This document shows positions 29,733 through 38,412 of a stretch of 64,000 nucleotides of DNA, piece after piece. Position numbers and translations under genes: made by a program. The number at the start of each line of letters is the position of its first letter. Within the stretch, counting starts at the first letter, position 1. This DNA comes from Phocicoccus schoeneichii (GTDB lineage Bacteria; Bacillota; Bacilli; Staphylococcales; Salinicoccaceae), in the NCBI RefSeq assembly GCF_014635565.1, contig NZ_BMDB01000002.1, positions 186,001 through 250,000 of the forward strand, given 5' to 3'. Below the pieces are notes generated by a model that was not told where the DNA came from, made no database searches, and saw nothing but the letters and a program-made list of their open reading frames with translations.

Positions 29733-30475
29733 TTTTATCATGTGAACATGTGTCTAAAAACTTCAAAGATACAATAGCAGTGAAAGATGTGAGTTTGGAA
29801 CTTGAAGAAGCAGAATCCATCGGAATTGTTGGAGAATCTGGATCCGGAAAGTCGACACTCGCTAATATCCTTGGCGGACTTGTACGTCCAAACTCAGGAA
29901 CTGTATATTTTGAAGGTGAAAATATCATGGATATGAAAAAACATAACGACCTAAACTTCAGACAAAACGTGCAGTTTGTATTTCAGAGTCCTAAAGAAAG
30001 TCTACATCCATACTTGAAGGTGAGAACGTCACTTCGAGAACCATTTTTTGCGAAAGGACGTCCGCGAACGACTAAAAAAGAGATGGATAGAGAGATACTT
30101 CGCGCATTAGAACGCGTGCAATTAAATGAAACGGTGTTAGATAAATACCCACACCAGTTAAGTGGCGGACAAGCACAGCGCATATCGATCGTCCGGGCGA
30201 TGATCACTGATCCGAAAGTAGTAATATTTGACGAAGCCGTCTCCGCACTAGATATACTCGTGCAAAAAGAAGTCATCGAGATTTTGAAGAAGTTACGACA
30301 CAACATTCGCACATCATATCTCTTCATCACGCACGACATATCCACCGTAAAATCACTGACGGATAGAATCATCGTTATGAAAGACGGAAAGATTGTAGAA
30401 ACAGGTAAAACAGACGATATTTTGAACAATCCACAAGCCCCCTATACCAAAAAACTTATTGCGAGTGCGATATGA
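29729..30475 (+). CDS. ABC transporter ATPase, DppF/OppF/NikE type
   Basis: A 248-residue ATPase, last gene of the importer operon: Walker A GESGSGKST, 'FVFQSPKESLHPYLKVRTSLREPF' (the OppF-like post-Q-loop pattern), signature 'LSGGQAQRISIVRAM', Walker B 'VVIFDEAVSALD' (Ala replaces the usual Thr in PTSALD, a minor variant) and 'LFITHDISTVKSLTDRIIVMKDGKIVE'. Overlaps the previous gene by four bases. The 172 bases after it show no gene before the terminator at 30611. Confidence 0.92.
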   Translation: MILSCEHVSKNFKDTIAVKDVSLELEEAESIGIVGESGSGKSTLANILGGLVRPNSGTVYFEGENIMDMKKHNDLNFRQNVQFVFQSPKESLHPYLKVRTSLREPFFAKGRPRTTKKEMDREILRALERVQLNETVLDKYPHQLSGGQAQRISIVRAMITDPKVVIFDEAVSALDILVQKEVIEILKKLRHNIRTSYLFITHDISTVKSLTDRIIVMKDGKIVETGKTDDILNNPQAPYTKKLIASAI

Positions 30476-30610
30476 AGTGTTTAAATAGGTCAGGATGAGA
30501 CGCGATAGATTAAATCGACATTTAAAAATACTATATTTCTCCGTAACGAATGTGATATTAATTTTTTAAAAGAATTTATTATTGAACTTCAAGGGCTGTT
30601 TTATATCAAA

Positions 30611-30645
30611 AAAAATCGACCTCTTTGAAACGAGGTCGATTTTTT
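30611..30645. terminator. Bidirectional terminator
   Basis: AAAAATCGACCTC / GAGGTCGATTTTT, 13-bp perfect stem with an 8-base loop, A-rich on one side and T-rich on the other. It serves the ABC operon and the convergent peptide permease gene. Confidence 0.92.
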
Positions 30646-30647
30646 AA

Positions 30648-32144
30648 TTATTCTACGTCACTCATCATACGCTTTATTTTAGGGCTGATGAAGATCAATA
30701 GGATTGCGAGTACAATCGCTACAAGTCCTGAGTATAAGAAGTATTGCTCTGTACTAATCACCGCATATAATTTAACCATTTGTGCGTTCAGTCCTTGTGC
30801 CATCGCGTTTGTTAAGAACCATAGTGACATCATTTGTGAACGGAATGCTTCTGGTGATAATTTTGTTGTTGTTGATAATCCAATAGGTGAAATACAAAGT
30901 TCCCCAACTGTTACAAGTAAGAAGCTAAGTACTAACCATAATGGGTTGATTAACTCACCTGTTCCTAAAGGAATCACCATGACAAGATATGCAGAACCTG
31001 CTAAGATCGCACCAATCGCAAACTTAATTACTGTTGATGGATTACGTTCTCCAAGTCTAACCCAAAGTCTTGAGAATAATGGTGCTAATAGCACAATAAA
31101 GATTGGGTTTAATGACTGGAACCATGCAGCTGGAATTGTGAAGTCAATTGCACCATTTGTTAGGTTTGCAATGCTTAATTCCGTCTTAGTATCTGCGAAT
31201 GCTGCTAAGATTGTCGCACCTTGTTCTTGAATCATCCAGAATGCAACTGCAACAATGAATAATGGAATGTACGCAATTACGTGAGTACGCTCTGTTTTTG
31301 TTACGCTCTTAGATGAAACCATTGTAACCACAAGAACGATTGGTAAAATAACACCAAGAATCGTGATGAGGTTTGCGAAGTTACTAATTGTAAGAGTATT
31401 AGTTACGTATGCAATCAAAGTGAACACTGCAATGATAATTAAAGCAGTCACAAGTAAAATCACAAAACGTTTTTTCTGTGCGCCGACTAATGGATTCGTT
31501 GGTTTCATACCAAGTTCGCCAAGGTTTTTACGACTGGTTAATAAGTAAGTCACAAGACCAGCAAACATCCCAAATGCTGCAAGTGAGAAACCGATATGGA
31601 AACCGTAGTTCACTTGTAACCAACCAATTAGAAGTGGTGAAATTAATCCACCAAGGTTGATAGACATGTAGAAGATTGTGAAACCTGCGTCTACACGATT
31701 ATCGCCTTTTTCATATAGTAAACCTACATTTGTTGAAATGTTTGGTTTTAACATACCTGTACCGATAATTAAGAATAATAATGCAAGCATCAGTAATGTA
31801 AAGTTATTCGGTAAAGCAAGTAGTATATGACCAATCATAATCAGAATACCACCGTAGAAGATCGACGCGCGAATACCAAGTATTCTGTCGGCAATCCAAC
31901 CACCGATGATACCACTCATGTAAATTAATGCACCATAAATTGAAACAATTTGTAAAGCTGTACTTTGCTCGAGACCAAATCCACCTTTAGCAACTGAATA
32001 ATAGATATAGTAAGCAAGAATTGCTTTCATACCATAGTAGCTGAAACGCTCCCAGAATTCAGTAAAGAATAAAGTGGAAAGTCCACGCGGGTGTCCAAAG
32101 AATCCCTTTTGTGGGACGGACGATACGTTATTATTTTGGGACAC
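30648..32144 (-). CDS. dtpT: Proton-dependent di/tripeptide transporter (POT family)
   Basis: A 498-residue transporter with 12-14 membrane segments. The POT signatures are clear: 'GLSTLFFTEFWERFSYYGMKAILAYY' (E-x-x-E-R-F-x-Y-Y in helix 1), 'GGWIADRILGIRASIFYGGILIMIGH', 'GTGMLKPNISTNVGLLY' and 'FTIFYMSINLGGLISPLL'. It couples peptide uptake to protons. Start GTG at 32142-32144 is used because AAGGAGGG lies ten bases before; a further 14 upstream codons have no ribosome site. The upstream gap (32145-32409) holds promoters only, including TATAAT at about 32372 for the RidA gene. Confidence 0.93.
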   Translation of the reverse strand: MSQNNNVSSVPQKGFFGHPRGLSTLFFTEFWERFSYYGMKAILAYYIYYSVAKGGFGLEQSTALQIVSIYGALIYMSGIIGGWIADRILGIRASIFYGGILIMIGHILLALPNNFTLLMLALLFLIIGTGMLKPNISTNVGLLYEKGDNRVDAGFTIFYMSINLGGLISPLLIGWLQVNYGFHIGFSLAAFGMFAGLVTYLLTSRKNLGELGMKPTNPLVGAQKKRFVILLVTALIIIAVFTLIAYVTNTLTISNFANLITILGVILPIVLVVTMVSSKSVTKTERTHVIAYIPLFIVAVAFWMIQEQGATILAAFADTKTELSIANLTNGAIDFTIPAAWFQSLNPIFIVLLAPLFSRLWVRLGERNPSTVIKFAIGAILAGSAYLVMVIPLGTGELINPLWLVLSFLLVTVGELCISPIGLSTTTKLSPEAFRSQMMSLWFLTNAMAQGLNAQMVKLYAVISTEQYFLYSGLVAIVLAILLIFISPKIKRMMSDVE

Positions 32145-32409
32145 TGTTGTTACCCTCCTTAAAAAATGACTTAATAAGTGTAACACATAACAGGTTTATG
32201 AGTCATAAAAATTTTCTTACAATTATGTAACTTTTAAACAGATAAATACAGATCAACCATTGAGACTAAAAATGCATTATATAATAGAAGAAACTTTTAA
32301 ATTCTAAAATTAAAAACCTTTGAAAAACCAACAGTAAGTAAGGGAGACTACTATCTTTGTGAAAAATTGGCTATAATGGGTGAGAGAAACTTTTTGGAGG
32401 AATTTTTAA

Positions 32410-32790
32410 ATGACTAGAAAAACGTTTAATGCACCAACTGTAGGAGCATCAGGCCCATACTCTCATGTAGTGGATGCTGGTGACTATGTATATTTCTCAG
32501 GGCAGACGGCAATGAACAGAAATGATGTAACTGAAAAGCCTGGCTATGCTGAACAAATGGATATTGCGATCGAAAACTTATTTGATGCGATGGCTGAGGT
32601 TGGTGTTAAGGAAACTGAGATTGTTAAAGTGAATATGTTTATTACTTCAATGGATATTTTTGAAGAGATTAACGCGGTGTATGCTGAGAAATTTACGGCG
32701 CCGTATCCTGCGCGTACCTGTGTGGCGGTAAAGGAATTGCCACTTGGTGCGGACGTTGAGATTGAGATTGTGGCGAAGCGTGGTCTTTAA
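32410..32790 (+). CDS. ridA: RidA-family enamine/imine deaminase
   Basis: A 126-residue RidA/YjgF/UK114 protein of usual length: 'APTVGASGPYSHVVDAGDYVYFSGQTAMN', 'KVNMFITSMDIFEEINAVYAEKF', 'PARTCVAVKELPLGADVEIEIVAKRGL'. The conserved catalytic-site Arg ('PARTCV') and the terminal Glu ('VEIEIVA') are in place. RidA trimers hydrolyse reactive 2-aminoacrylate to pyruvate. GGAGG is nine bases before ATG. Confidence 0.95.
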   Translation: MTRKTFNAPTVGASGPYSHVVDAGDYVYFSGQTAMNRNDVTEKPGYAEQMDIAIENLFDAMAEVGVKETEIVKVNMFITSMDIFEEINAVYAEKFTAPYPARTCVAVKELPLGADVEIEIVAKRGL

Positions 32791-32802
32791 TATAGAATTT
32801 TG

Positions 32803-32835
32803 ACTCCTATCATTTAATTTGATGGGAGTTTTTTT
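32803..32835 (+). terminator. Terminator of ridA
   Basis: ACTCCTATC / GATGGGAGT stem (one G-T pair), 9-base loop and seven T. Confidence 0.85.
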
Positions 32836-33001
32836 ATTGTGTGTAATAACTTAATCTAATGATGTTTTACGGAATATTAACCTATTGATAATAAGGAAAT
32901 ATTACAATTAAGATAATGTATAAAAAATGTATGATTCTGTTTGTTTTAGGGAATAGGGTTTAGGTAAATACATAATTTTCAAAAATTGGAGGGATTTAAT
33001 A

Positions 33002-34033
33002 ATGAAAAAATTATTAAGTGTATTATTTGTAATGGGATTATCATTCTTATTAGTTGCGTGTGGAGATAGTTCTGATGAGAAAGAAAAAGACACATCAAAA
33101 GAAGAAACAGAGACAGAAGAAATAAAAAAAGAAGAACCTGCAGAAGTAACTGATGATGGTAAGGAACTATATGAAGTTGGACAAACGACAGTTGTAGAGA
33201 GAGTTACTGGAATTAAATATGAAGTAACACCTACAAAATTTGAAGTATTAACTGACTATAATGGCAAAAATATAGAGGAGTATCTTAGTGGATCTATCGA
33301 TGCCGATCGTATTCTAGTTATTACATATACTGTGAAAAATATTGGTGAAAAAGAACTACAGCCAAGTCATGATACAGTTATTCATTTTGATGACAGAGAA
33401 AATTATTCAGGCTTCCCAATGGAGTTTAGAGATCGAGAAAAAGCGGATGAAATGCTTGCGTCAGGTGAAGAAATTGAATTAGAACAATATTATACAGATC
33501 GAATTGATACTAAGGATGAATTCTTAGGCGCGTTTGATTTCGAAGAAGAGGGAGAAACGTGGTATAGATACTCAGTCAGTGATGAGGCAAAAGCATCATT
33601 AGACAATACTGAAGAAGACGAAAATTCTGAAGACTCAACTAGCGATAATTCAACAGAAAACAAAGAAGCAATTGAATTTGGAGAAACAGCTACTGTTGAA
33701 AAATTCAATGGTGCGAAGTTTGAAGTAACGATTGATAACTTTGAAATCTCAAATGGCAATGAATTAGTTGTAGATTATACAATTAAAAACGTTGGAGAAA
33801 CAAAGATGATACCCGGATCAGATGCGCTTCTTTACCTTGGTACTGAAGAGGATAAGGGAAAAACAATGCTACTAACAGATTATGAAGAAGCAGAAGAACC
33901 CCTTGATCCAGGAGAAGAAATGAAACTTCAGCATACTTATGCTTCAGATGATTTAGACGAAAACAAAGCGTATATATTAAGAGCAGCAACAAATGATTTA
34001 GGTGACGGAGAAACTAAGTTTAAAACGAAATAA
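33002..34033 (+). CDS. Lipoprotein with two DUF4352-like domains (family copy A)
   Basis: A 343-residue lipoprotein: MKKLLSVLFVMGLSFLLVAC with the lipobox Cys at 20, an acidic low-complexity spacer, then two Ig-like DUF4352-type domains (about residues 57-200 and 225-343), each opening with '(V)GQTTVVERVTGIKYEVT' or 'FGETATVEKFNGAKFEVTI' and containing 'ITYTVKNIGEKEL' or 'VDYTIKNVGETKM'. It heads a run of paralogs (34060, 34775 fragment, 34967, 35582 fossil, 44120) whose signal sequences are almost identical in DNA. The role is unknown; placement next to the Tad locus suggests a surface or assembly function. GGAGGG precedes ATG. Confidence 0.75.
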   Translation: MKKLLSVLFVMGLSFLLVACGDSSDEKEKDTSKEETETEEIKKEEPAEVTDDGKELYEVGQTTVVERVTGIKYEVTPTKFEVLTDYNGKNIEEYLSGSIDADRILVITYTVKNIGEKELQPSHDTVIHFDDRENYSGFPMEFRDREKADEMLASGEEIELEQYYTDRIDTKDEFLGAFDFEEEGETWYRYSVSDEAKASLDNTEEDENSEDSTSDNSTENKEAIEFGETATVEKFNGAKFEVTIDNFEISNGNELVVDYTIKNVGETKMIPGSDALLYLGTEEDKGKTMLLTDYEEAEEPLDPGEEMKLQHTYASDDLDENKAYILRAATNDLGDGETKFKTK

Positions 34034-34059
34034 TATATAAACAATAAGGAGTAAACATT

Positions 34060-34662
34060 ATGAAAAAATTATTAAGTGTATTATTTGTGATGGGACTATC
34101 ATTCTTATTAGTTGCGTGTGGTGATAGTTCGGATGAGAAAGAAACGGATACTTCTAATGAGAAAACTGAAACAGAAGAAGTAAATAAAGAAGAGTCATCA
34201 GAAGCAGATGATAAGACTGATGAAAAAGTAGTAGAAGTCGGAGAGACTGTCGATGTAGAAAGTTTTGAGTGGGATGTTCCGTATCAGGTAACCGTAAATT
34301 CTGTTGATCTTGTTAGTGAATATAATGGTGAAGATATTACAGAATATGTTAGTAATGCTGATGAGAACATTAAATTTCTTGTGGCGAATACTATAATAAA
34401 GAATACTAGTGATGAACCTATGATTACTGGAGAGTACGTGATTCCTAGACTTGGTATTGATACAGAAGGCAGTGGTGAGAATTTCATTTTTGAGTTATCA
34501 GAAGAAGAGCTCTCAAAAGAAATTGCACCTGGTGAAGAAGTAGACTTGGATTTTGTATTTATACAAGATCTACTAACTGTTCGTGATCCAGAAGGGAATG
34601 TATATTTACATTTCGAAGGAATGACAGATGATCAGAAAACATACAGAATACCTACAAAATAA
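34060..34662 (+). CDS. Lipoprotein, DUF4352-like (family copy B)
   Basis: A 200-residue lipoprotein. The first ~35 codons are near-identical to copy A, including the lipobox (LLVAC). The body differs from copy A and instead matches the copies at 34967 and 44120: 'SFEWDVPYQVTVNSVDLVSEYNGEDITEYV', 'IIKNTSDEPMITGEYVIPRLG', 'FELSEEELSKEIAPGEEVDLDFVF' and 'VYLHFEGMTDDQKTYRIPTK'. It therefore looks like a recombinant of leader and body. AAGGAGT precedes ATG. It is followed by a hairpin and a fossil of the cpaA start. Confidence 0.72.
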   Translation: MKKLLSVLFVMGLSFLLVACGDSSDEKETDTSNEKTETEEVNKEESSEADDKTDEKVVEVGETVDVESFEWDVPYQVTVNSVDLVSEYNGEDITEYVSNADENIKFLVANTIIKNTSDEPMITGEYVIPRLGIDTEGSGENFIFELSEEELSKEIAPGEEVDLDFVFIQDLLTVRDPEGNVYLHFEGMTDDQKTYRIPTK

Positions 34663-34670
34663 TCAATAAT

Positions 34671-34719
34671 ATATCCATGTTTAAACTATACGTGAGATTT
34701 AGACATGGATATTCATTAA
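34671..34719 (+). repeat. Hairpin and fossil cpaA start (copy of the 44732-44780 junction)
   Basis: ATATCCATGT (34671-34680) and ACATGGATAT (34703-34712) form a perfect 10-bp stem. The right arm runs into ATG GAT ATT CAT TAA (34705-34719), i.e. Met-Asp-Ile then an early stop, matching the first codons of the real prepilin peptidase gene at 44773. The same lipoprotein-to-cpaA junction thus exists twice, here as a truncated copy. Confidence 0.65.
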
Positions 34720-34774
34720 TAGCTTTAAGTGTATATATTAATAAATGTAAAGATAGATAACTAAGGGTGAAGTG

Positions 34775-34942
34775 ATGCCTTTAACAGACCCTGAAAAAGC
34801 AAAAGAGCCACTTGAGCCAGGAGAAGAATATGAACTTGAACATACTTATAGTTTAGATGATTTAGACGAAAATAAAGAGTATATATTAAGAGCAGCAACT
34901 AATGACGCTGGTGGTGGAGAAACTAAGTTTAAAACGAAATAA
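34775..34942 (+). pseudogene. Truncated lipoprotein C-terminus (duplicate of the end of copy A)
   Basis: 55 codons from ATG 34775: MPLTDPEKAKEPLEPGEE, then '...HTYSLDDLDENKEYILRAATND' to the end KFKTK. This is the last ~55 residues of the gene at 33002-34033 with scattered changes. Signal peptide and both domain bodies are gone. Not expected to make an exported protein; GGGTGAAG upstream could still allow translation. Confidence 0.75.
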
Positions 34943-34966
34943 TATAAACAATAAGGAGTAAAAATC

Positions 34967-35566
34967 ATGAAAAAATTATTAAGCTTACTATGTGTCATGG
35001 GACTATCGTTCGTACTAGTTGCGTGTAGTGATAGTTCTGATGAGAAAGAAACGGATACTTCTAATGAGAAAACTGAGACAGAAGAGACTTCAAGTGGTTC
35101 TGATCAAGCTCAAGGAACTGAAAATGAAGATGCGGTATATGAAATTGGTGAAACTCTAACAATGGAAAGTTATGAATGGGAAGTTCCTTACCAAGTGACT
35201 GTTAAAGCAGTAGATATTACTAGAGAATATAATGGTGAAGATATTACTGAATACGTTGGAAATGCACAAGATACGAATAATTTTGTTGTAGCTAAAACAG
35301 TTATAAAAAACACGAGTGATGAACCTATGATTCCAGGTGAGTATGTAGTACCGAGACTTGGGGTTGATATGAATGGTAACGGCGAAAATTTTGTTTTTGA
35401 GTTATCTGAAGAAGAGCTTTCAAAAGAAATTGAGCCTGGTGAAGCAGTTGAATTAGATTTTGTGTTTCTAGAAAATTTAGCTCATGCTGATAGTGAAGGA
35501 AATTTCTACTTACACTTTGAAGGTTATACGGACAACCAAAAATCTTATAAAGTACCAACTAAATAA
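34967..35566 (+). CDS. Lipoprotein, DUF4352-like (family copy C)
   Basis: A 199-residue lipoprotein: MKKLLSLLCVMGLSFVLVAC, acidic linker (about residues 21-50), then one DUF4352-like domain with 'SYEWEVPYQVTVKAVDITREYNGEDITEYV', 'FVVAKTVIKNTSDEPMIPGEYVVPRLG', 'FVFELSEEELSKEIEPGEAVELDFVFLENL' and a final 'FEGYTDNQKSYKVPTK'. It is closest to the copy inside the Tad operon at 44120. AAGGAGT precedes ATG. Function unknown. Confidence 0.75.
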   Translation: MKKLLSLLCVMGLSFVLVACSDSSDEKETDTSNEKTETEETSSGSDQAQGTENEDAVYEIGETLTMESYEWEVPYQVTVKAVDITREYNGEDITEYVGNAQDTNNFVVAKTVIKNTSDEPMIPGEYVVPRLGVDMNGNGENFVFELSEEELSKEIEPGEAVELDFVFLENLAHADSEGNFYLHFEGYTDNQKSYKVPTK

Positions 35567-35581
35567 TAAGGAGTAATCATC

Positions 35582-35596
35582 ATGAAAAAATATTAA
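35582..35596 (+). pseudogene. Fossil of a further lipoprotein gene start
   Basis: AATAAGGAGTAATCATC followed by ATG AAA AAA TAT TAA repeats the ribosome site and first codons of the lipoprotein family, then stops. The next bases (TTGTGATGAGAAAG) still resemble a decayed version of the leader. It marks the end of the tandem series. The rest of the 452-base gap to 36018 holds a doubtful 25-codon frame (35637-35714) and the promoter listed next. Confidence 0.5.
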
Positions 35597-35906
35597 TTGT
35601 GATGAGAAAGTTATTTTATTTTTAGAGAGGCAATAAATGATTTACTCGGTAGAGGGTCTATGGTTGAGTAAAAATATTAATAGGGATAAACAGGTGAATG
35701 GATTGATTAGCTAAAATTACAACAACAATTTTATCAATAAAAATGACCAAGTTTATCTCTTTTTTAAAATATTAATTCTTATTTCATAAAAAATTAAAAG
35801 TAAAGACAAACTGCTGATATGGTATCAAATTTATAAAGTTAAAAATTGTTTAGAATTCATTAAAATTGTAAATATATAACTAAGGATAAAAAATTCCGAA
35901 AAATCA

Positions 35907-35936
35907 TTTACAGCAATATAAACACTGTGTTAGCAT
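35907..35936 (+). promoter_or_regulatory. Probable promoter of the Tad operon
   Basis: TTTACA (35907-35912), 18 bases, TAGCAT (35931-35936), about 80 bases before the CpaE start. It is the best sigma-A-like pair in the 450-base intergenic gap, but AT-rich sequence makes chance matches likely. Confidence 0.35.
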
Positions 35937-36018
35937 AGAATCAAGTTATCCATAAGTTTCTAACAAAGAAAATATGAGCGAAAAACTTCTACAAATTCAA
36001 AGGTAAATGGTGAATATC

Positions 36019-37116
36019 ATGCAAAAAATAAAAGTACTATATATAACTGATAATAATGACTCTGAGTATCCAGATTTACTGATGAACTACTTAAATGTAA
36101 GCGAATATAGAAATAGATTAAGTATTGAGCAAGTGGATGCTAAGTTGATAAATTCTGAAATGGATTCACTAGACTACATAGCTGTTTTAACGGAGGTTGA
36201 CCCAACATTATTAGAGCTGAATAATAAAGATAATGTTTTATATTTAACTGAATCTGCTTCTGTAGAAAGTAACTCAATCTTTAAATACCAACCCTTGGAT
36301 CAAATATTTAAAGCAATTTTAAATTTATATTACGATGATAAAGGAAAATTACTTTCAACAAATGATAGAAAGTCAACCTCTATTATCTCATTTACTTCGG
36401 CAAATGGTGGGACAGGAAAAACTGTTTTGTCACTAAATTTCGCAAAGTTTTTAGCATCACATTCTTTAAAAGTATTATATTTATCACTTGAGAGATTAAC
36501 TTCCTATAACTCTTACCTAGTAGGTGAAAAGGAAAAAAGCTCAGAGTTGTATTATTACTTAAAAGATGATCCCCTTAGATTATTCAATAAACTCCCCCAG
36601 CTAATCGATACAGATAAAGAATTAAAAATAGATTTCATACCAACAAATCTAGAACTTGATGAAGTTAAATCACTCACAAAATTGCACTTAGAAGAATTAT
36701 TAAAAACAATAGTTGATTTAAATGAGTATGATTTCCTAATAATAGACATGGATTCTGAAAATAATATGTTAAGAGAAGAAATTATGAGTAGAAGCCACGA
36801 AGTATTTTGGATTTTAAATCCAGATGAAACAAGTTTTATGAAAACTCATTTTCTAATTGACACTGAAGAATATAAAAAAATAGTAGAGAAAAAAATGGTG
36901 CATTTTATAATTAATAATTACGGTGGATCCATCTTTTCAAATAAGTCTAATTTTGAATTATCGCCAAAAGCGTATATCGATCATCAATCTGGTTGGCAAA
37001 ACATCAATGACAGAGAGAAATTGTTAGGCGACTCAAAAATTGGTATTAAACTTCTTAAATGTCTACCTAAAATCTCTATAGGATTAGAGGAGGATGAACA
37101 TGAAGGAAGAGTTTAA
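36019..37116 (+). CDS. CpaE/TadZ-like ParA-family ATPase
   Basis: A 365-residue protein. Residues ~1-105 form a divergent receiver-like domain; from ~115 there is a SIMIBI/MinD-type fold with Walker A 'SANGGTGKTVLSLNFAKFL' (128-135 core). The deviant signature Lys (KGGxGKT) is replaced by Asn129, as in some CpaE proteins. Later 'EYDFLIIDMDSENN' is the Walker B-like strand. CpaE/TadZ places the Tad pilus machine in the cell. ATG at 36019 with GGTGA upstream is preferred to the ATG at 36007. It overlaps tadA by 17 bases. Confidence 0.8.
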   Translation: MQKIKVLYITDNNDSEYPDLLMNYLNVSEYRNRLSIEQVDAKLINSEMDSLDYIAVLTEVDPTLLELNNKDNVLYLTESASVESNSIFKYQPLDQIFKAILNLYYDDKGKLLSTNDRKSTSIISFTSANGGTGKTVLSLNFAKFLASHSLKVLYLSLERLTSYNSYLVGEKEKSSELYYYLKDDPLRLFNKLPQLIDTDKELKIDFIPTNLELDEVKSLTKLHLEELLKTIVDLNEYDFLIIDMDSENNMLREEIMSRSHEVFWILNPDETSFMKTHFLIDTEEYKKIVEKKMVHFIINNYGGSIFSNKSNFELSPKAYIDHQSGWQNINDREKLLGDSKIGIKLLKCLPKISIGLEEDEHEGRV

Positions 37117-38410
37117 TCAAATATCTAGTCTAAAATTTGAAAAACAAGATACTGAGAATCAAATAGTATCTCACTTAACAGAAAAACTTAGAGAAATACT
37201 GGATTTCATGTATTCAGTCTCTAATGAAGAATTAAAGGAGTTAGTAGAGGAATTTGTAATTACATATTCTAAACAATTTCCAATAAGTTCCGATGAAATG
37301 AGTTTAGTAATTGAAAGAATGTATAACTCATTTCGAGGGCTCGGTGTATTACAGCCTTTGCTAGACGATAGCGATGTCACAGAAATTATGGTCAATAATC
37401 ATCAAGAAGTCTTTATAGAAAAATTTGGTGAAGTAACAAAATCAAATGTGAGATTTGAATCCCCACAAAAACTAGAGGATACCATTCAAGCAATAGTATC
37501 CAAAGTTAACAGAGTCGTAAACGAATCTACCCCAATTGTAGATGCAAGATTAGAAGACGGATCACGTGTTAACGTTGTACTCCCTCCAATAGCCTTAAAA
37601 GGAGCAACAATGACTATCAGAAAATTTCCTGAACATGCATTAACAATAGGGGACTTAATTCAATCAAAATCAATTACTCAAGAAGTAGCAGACTTCTTAG
37701 AGAATTTAGTTGTTGCAAAATATAATATTTTTATTGGTGGAGGTACAGGCTCAGGTAAAACAACATTCTTAAATGTTTTATCCAACTTTATCCCTAAAAA
37801 TGAACGAATTATTACTATTGAAGACTCAGCTGAGCTACAAATTAAAAGCGTACCAAACCTTGTAAGTATGGAAACTCGTAATGCTAACACGCAAGGTGAA
37901 GGTGAAATTACAATTAGAAATTTAATTAAAGCTTCACTTCGTATGAGACCAAACCGAATTATTGTAGGAGAAGTTCGGGGAGAAGAAGCATTAGATATGT
38001 TACAAGCAATGAATACTGGTCATGATGGTTCATTATCAACGGGTCATGCGAACTCAACTTACGATATGCTTAGTAGACTAGAAACCATGGTGTTGAGTGG
38101 TGCAGAGTTACCAATCTCCGTAATTAGAAACCAAATCTCAAGTGCCATTGATATTATGATTCACCTATCTAGATTCAGGGATCATTCAAGAAAAGTGGTA
38201 GCAGTGTCTGAAATAACAGGTATTGAAAATGGAGAGTTAATACTAAATCCCTTATTTGAGTTCAAAGAAAGAGGTGAGGACAGCAATGGGAAAATAATCG
38301 GCCAATTAGAACCAACTGGAAACTCACTACAGGATATCTTGAAACTCCAATTAGCAGGTATGTATGATGTAGCAGAAAAATATGGTAAACAATCTGCAGA
38401 GGAGGGTTAG
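37100..38410 (+). CDS. tadA: Tad pilus assembly ATPase TadA/CpaF
   Basis: A 436-residue hexameric secretion ATPase (type II/IV family). N-terminal helical domain, then 'GLGVLQPLLDDSDVTEIMVNNHQEVFIEKFG', Walker A 'GGGTGSGKTT' (213-221), Asp box 'ITIEDSAELQI', Walker B region 'RMRPNRIIVGEVRGEEALDMLQAMNTGHDGSLSTGHAN' with the His box, and 'SRLETMVL'. It drives pilin polymerisation and possibly retraction. ATG 37100 is six bases after GAGGAGG; an ATG at 37094 directly touches that site. Confidence 0.93.
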   Translation: MKEEFNQISSLKFEKQDTENQIVSHLTEKLREILDFMYSVSNEELKELVEEFVITYSKQFPISSDEMSLVIERMYNSFRGLGVLQPLLDDSDVTEIMVNNHQEVFIEKFGEVTKSNVRFESPQKLEDTIQAIVSKVNRVVNESTPIVDARLEDGSRVNVVLPPIALKGATMTIRKFPEHALTIGDLIQSKSITQEVADFLENLVVAKYNIFIGGGTGSGKTTFLNVLSNFIPKNERIITIEDSAELQIKSVPNLVSMETRNANTQGEGEITIRNLIKASLRMRPNRIIVGEVRGEEALDMLQAMNTGHDGSLSTGHANSTYDMLSRLETMVLSGAELPISVIRNQISSAIDIMIHLSRFRDHSRKVVAVSEITGIENGELILNPLFEFKERGEDSNGKIIGQLEPTGNSLQDILKLQLAGMYDVAEKYGKQSAEEG

Positions 38411-38412
38411 CT

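Noticed and set aside
30625-31230. 201-codon plus-strand frame opposite dtpT
   Set aside because: Shadow of the POT transporter; no ribosome site and low-complexity translation.
35637-35714. 25-codon frame with GAGAGG upstream in the pre-Tad gap
   Set aside because: No signal peptide or pilin motif and no sign of conservation; the region holds decayed lipoprotein DNA.
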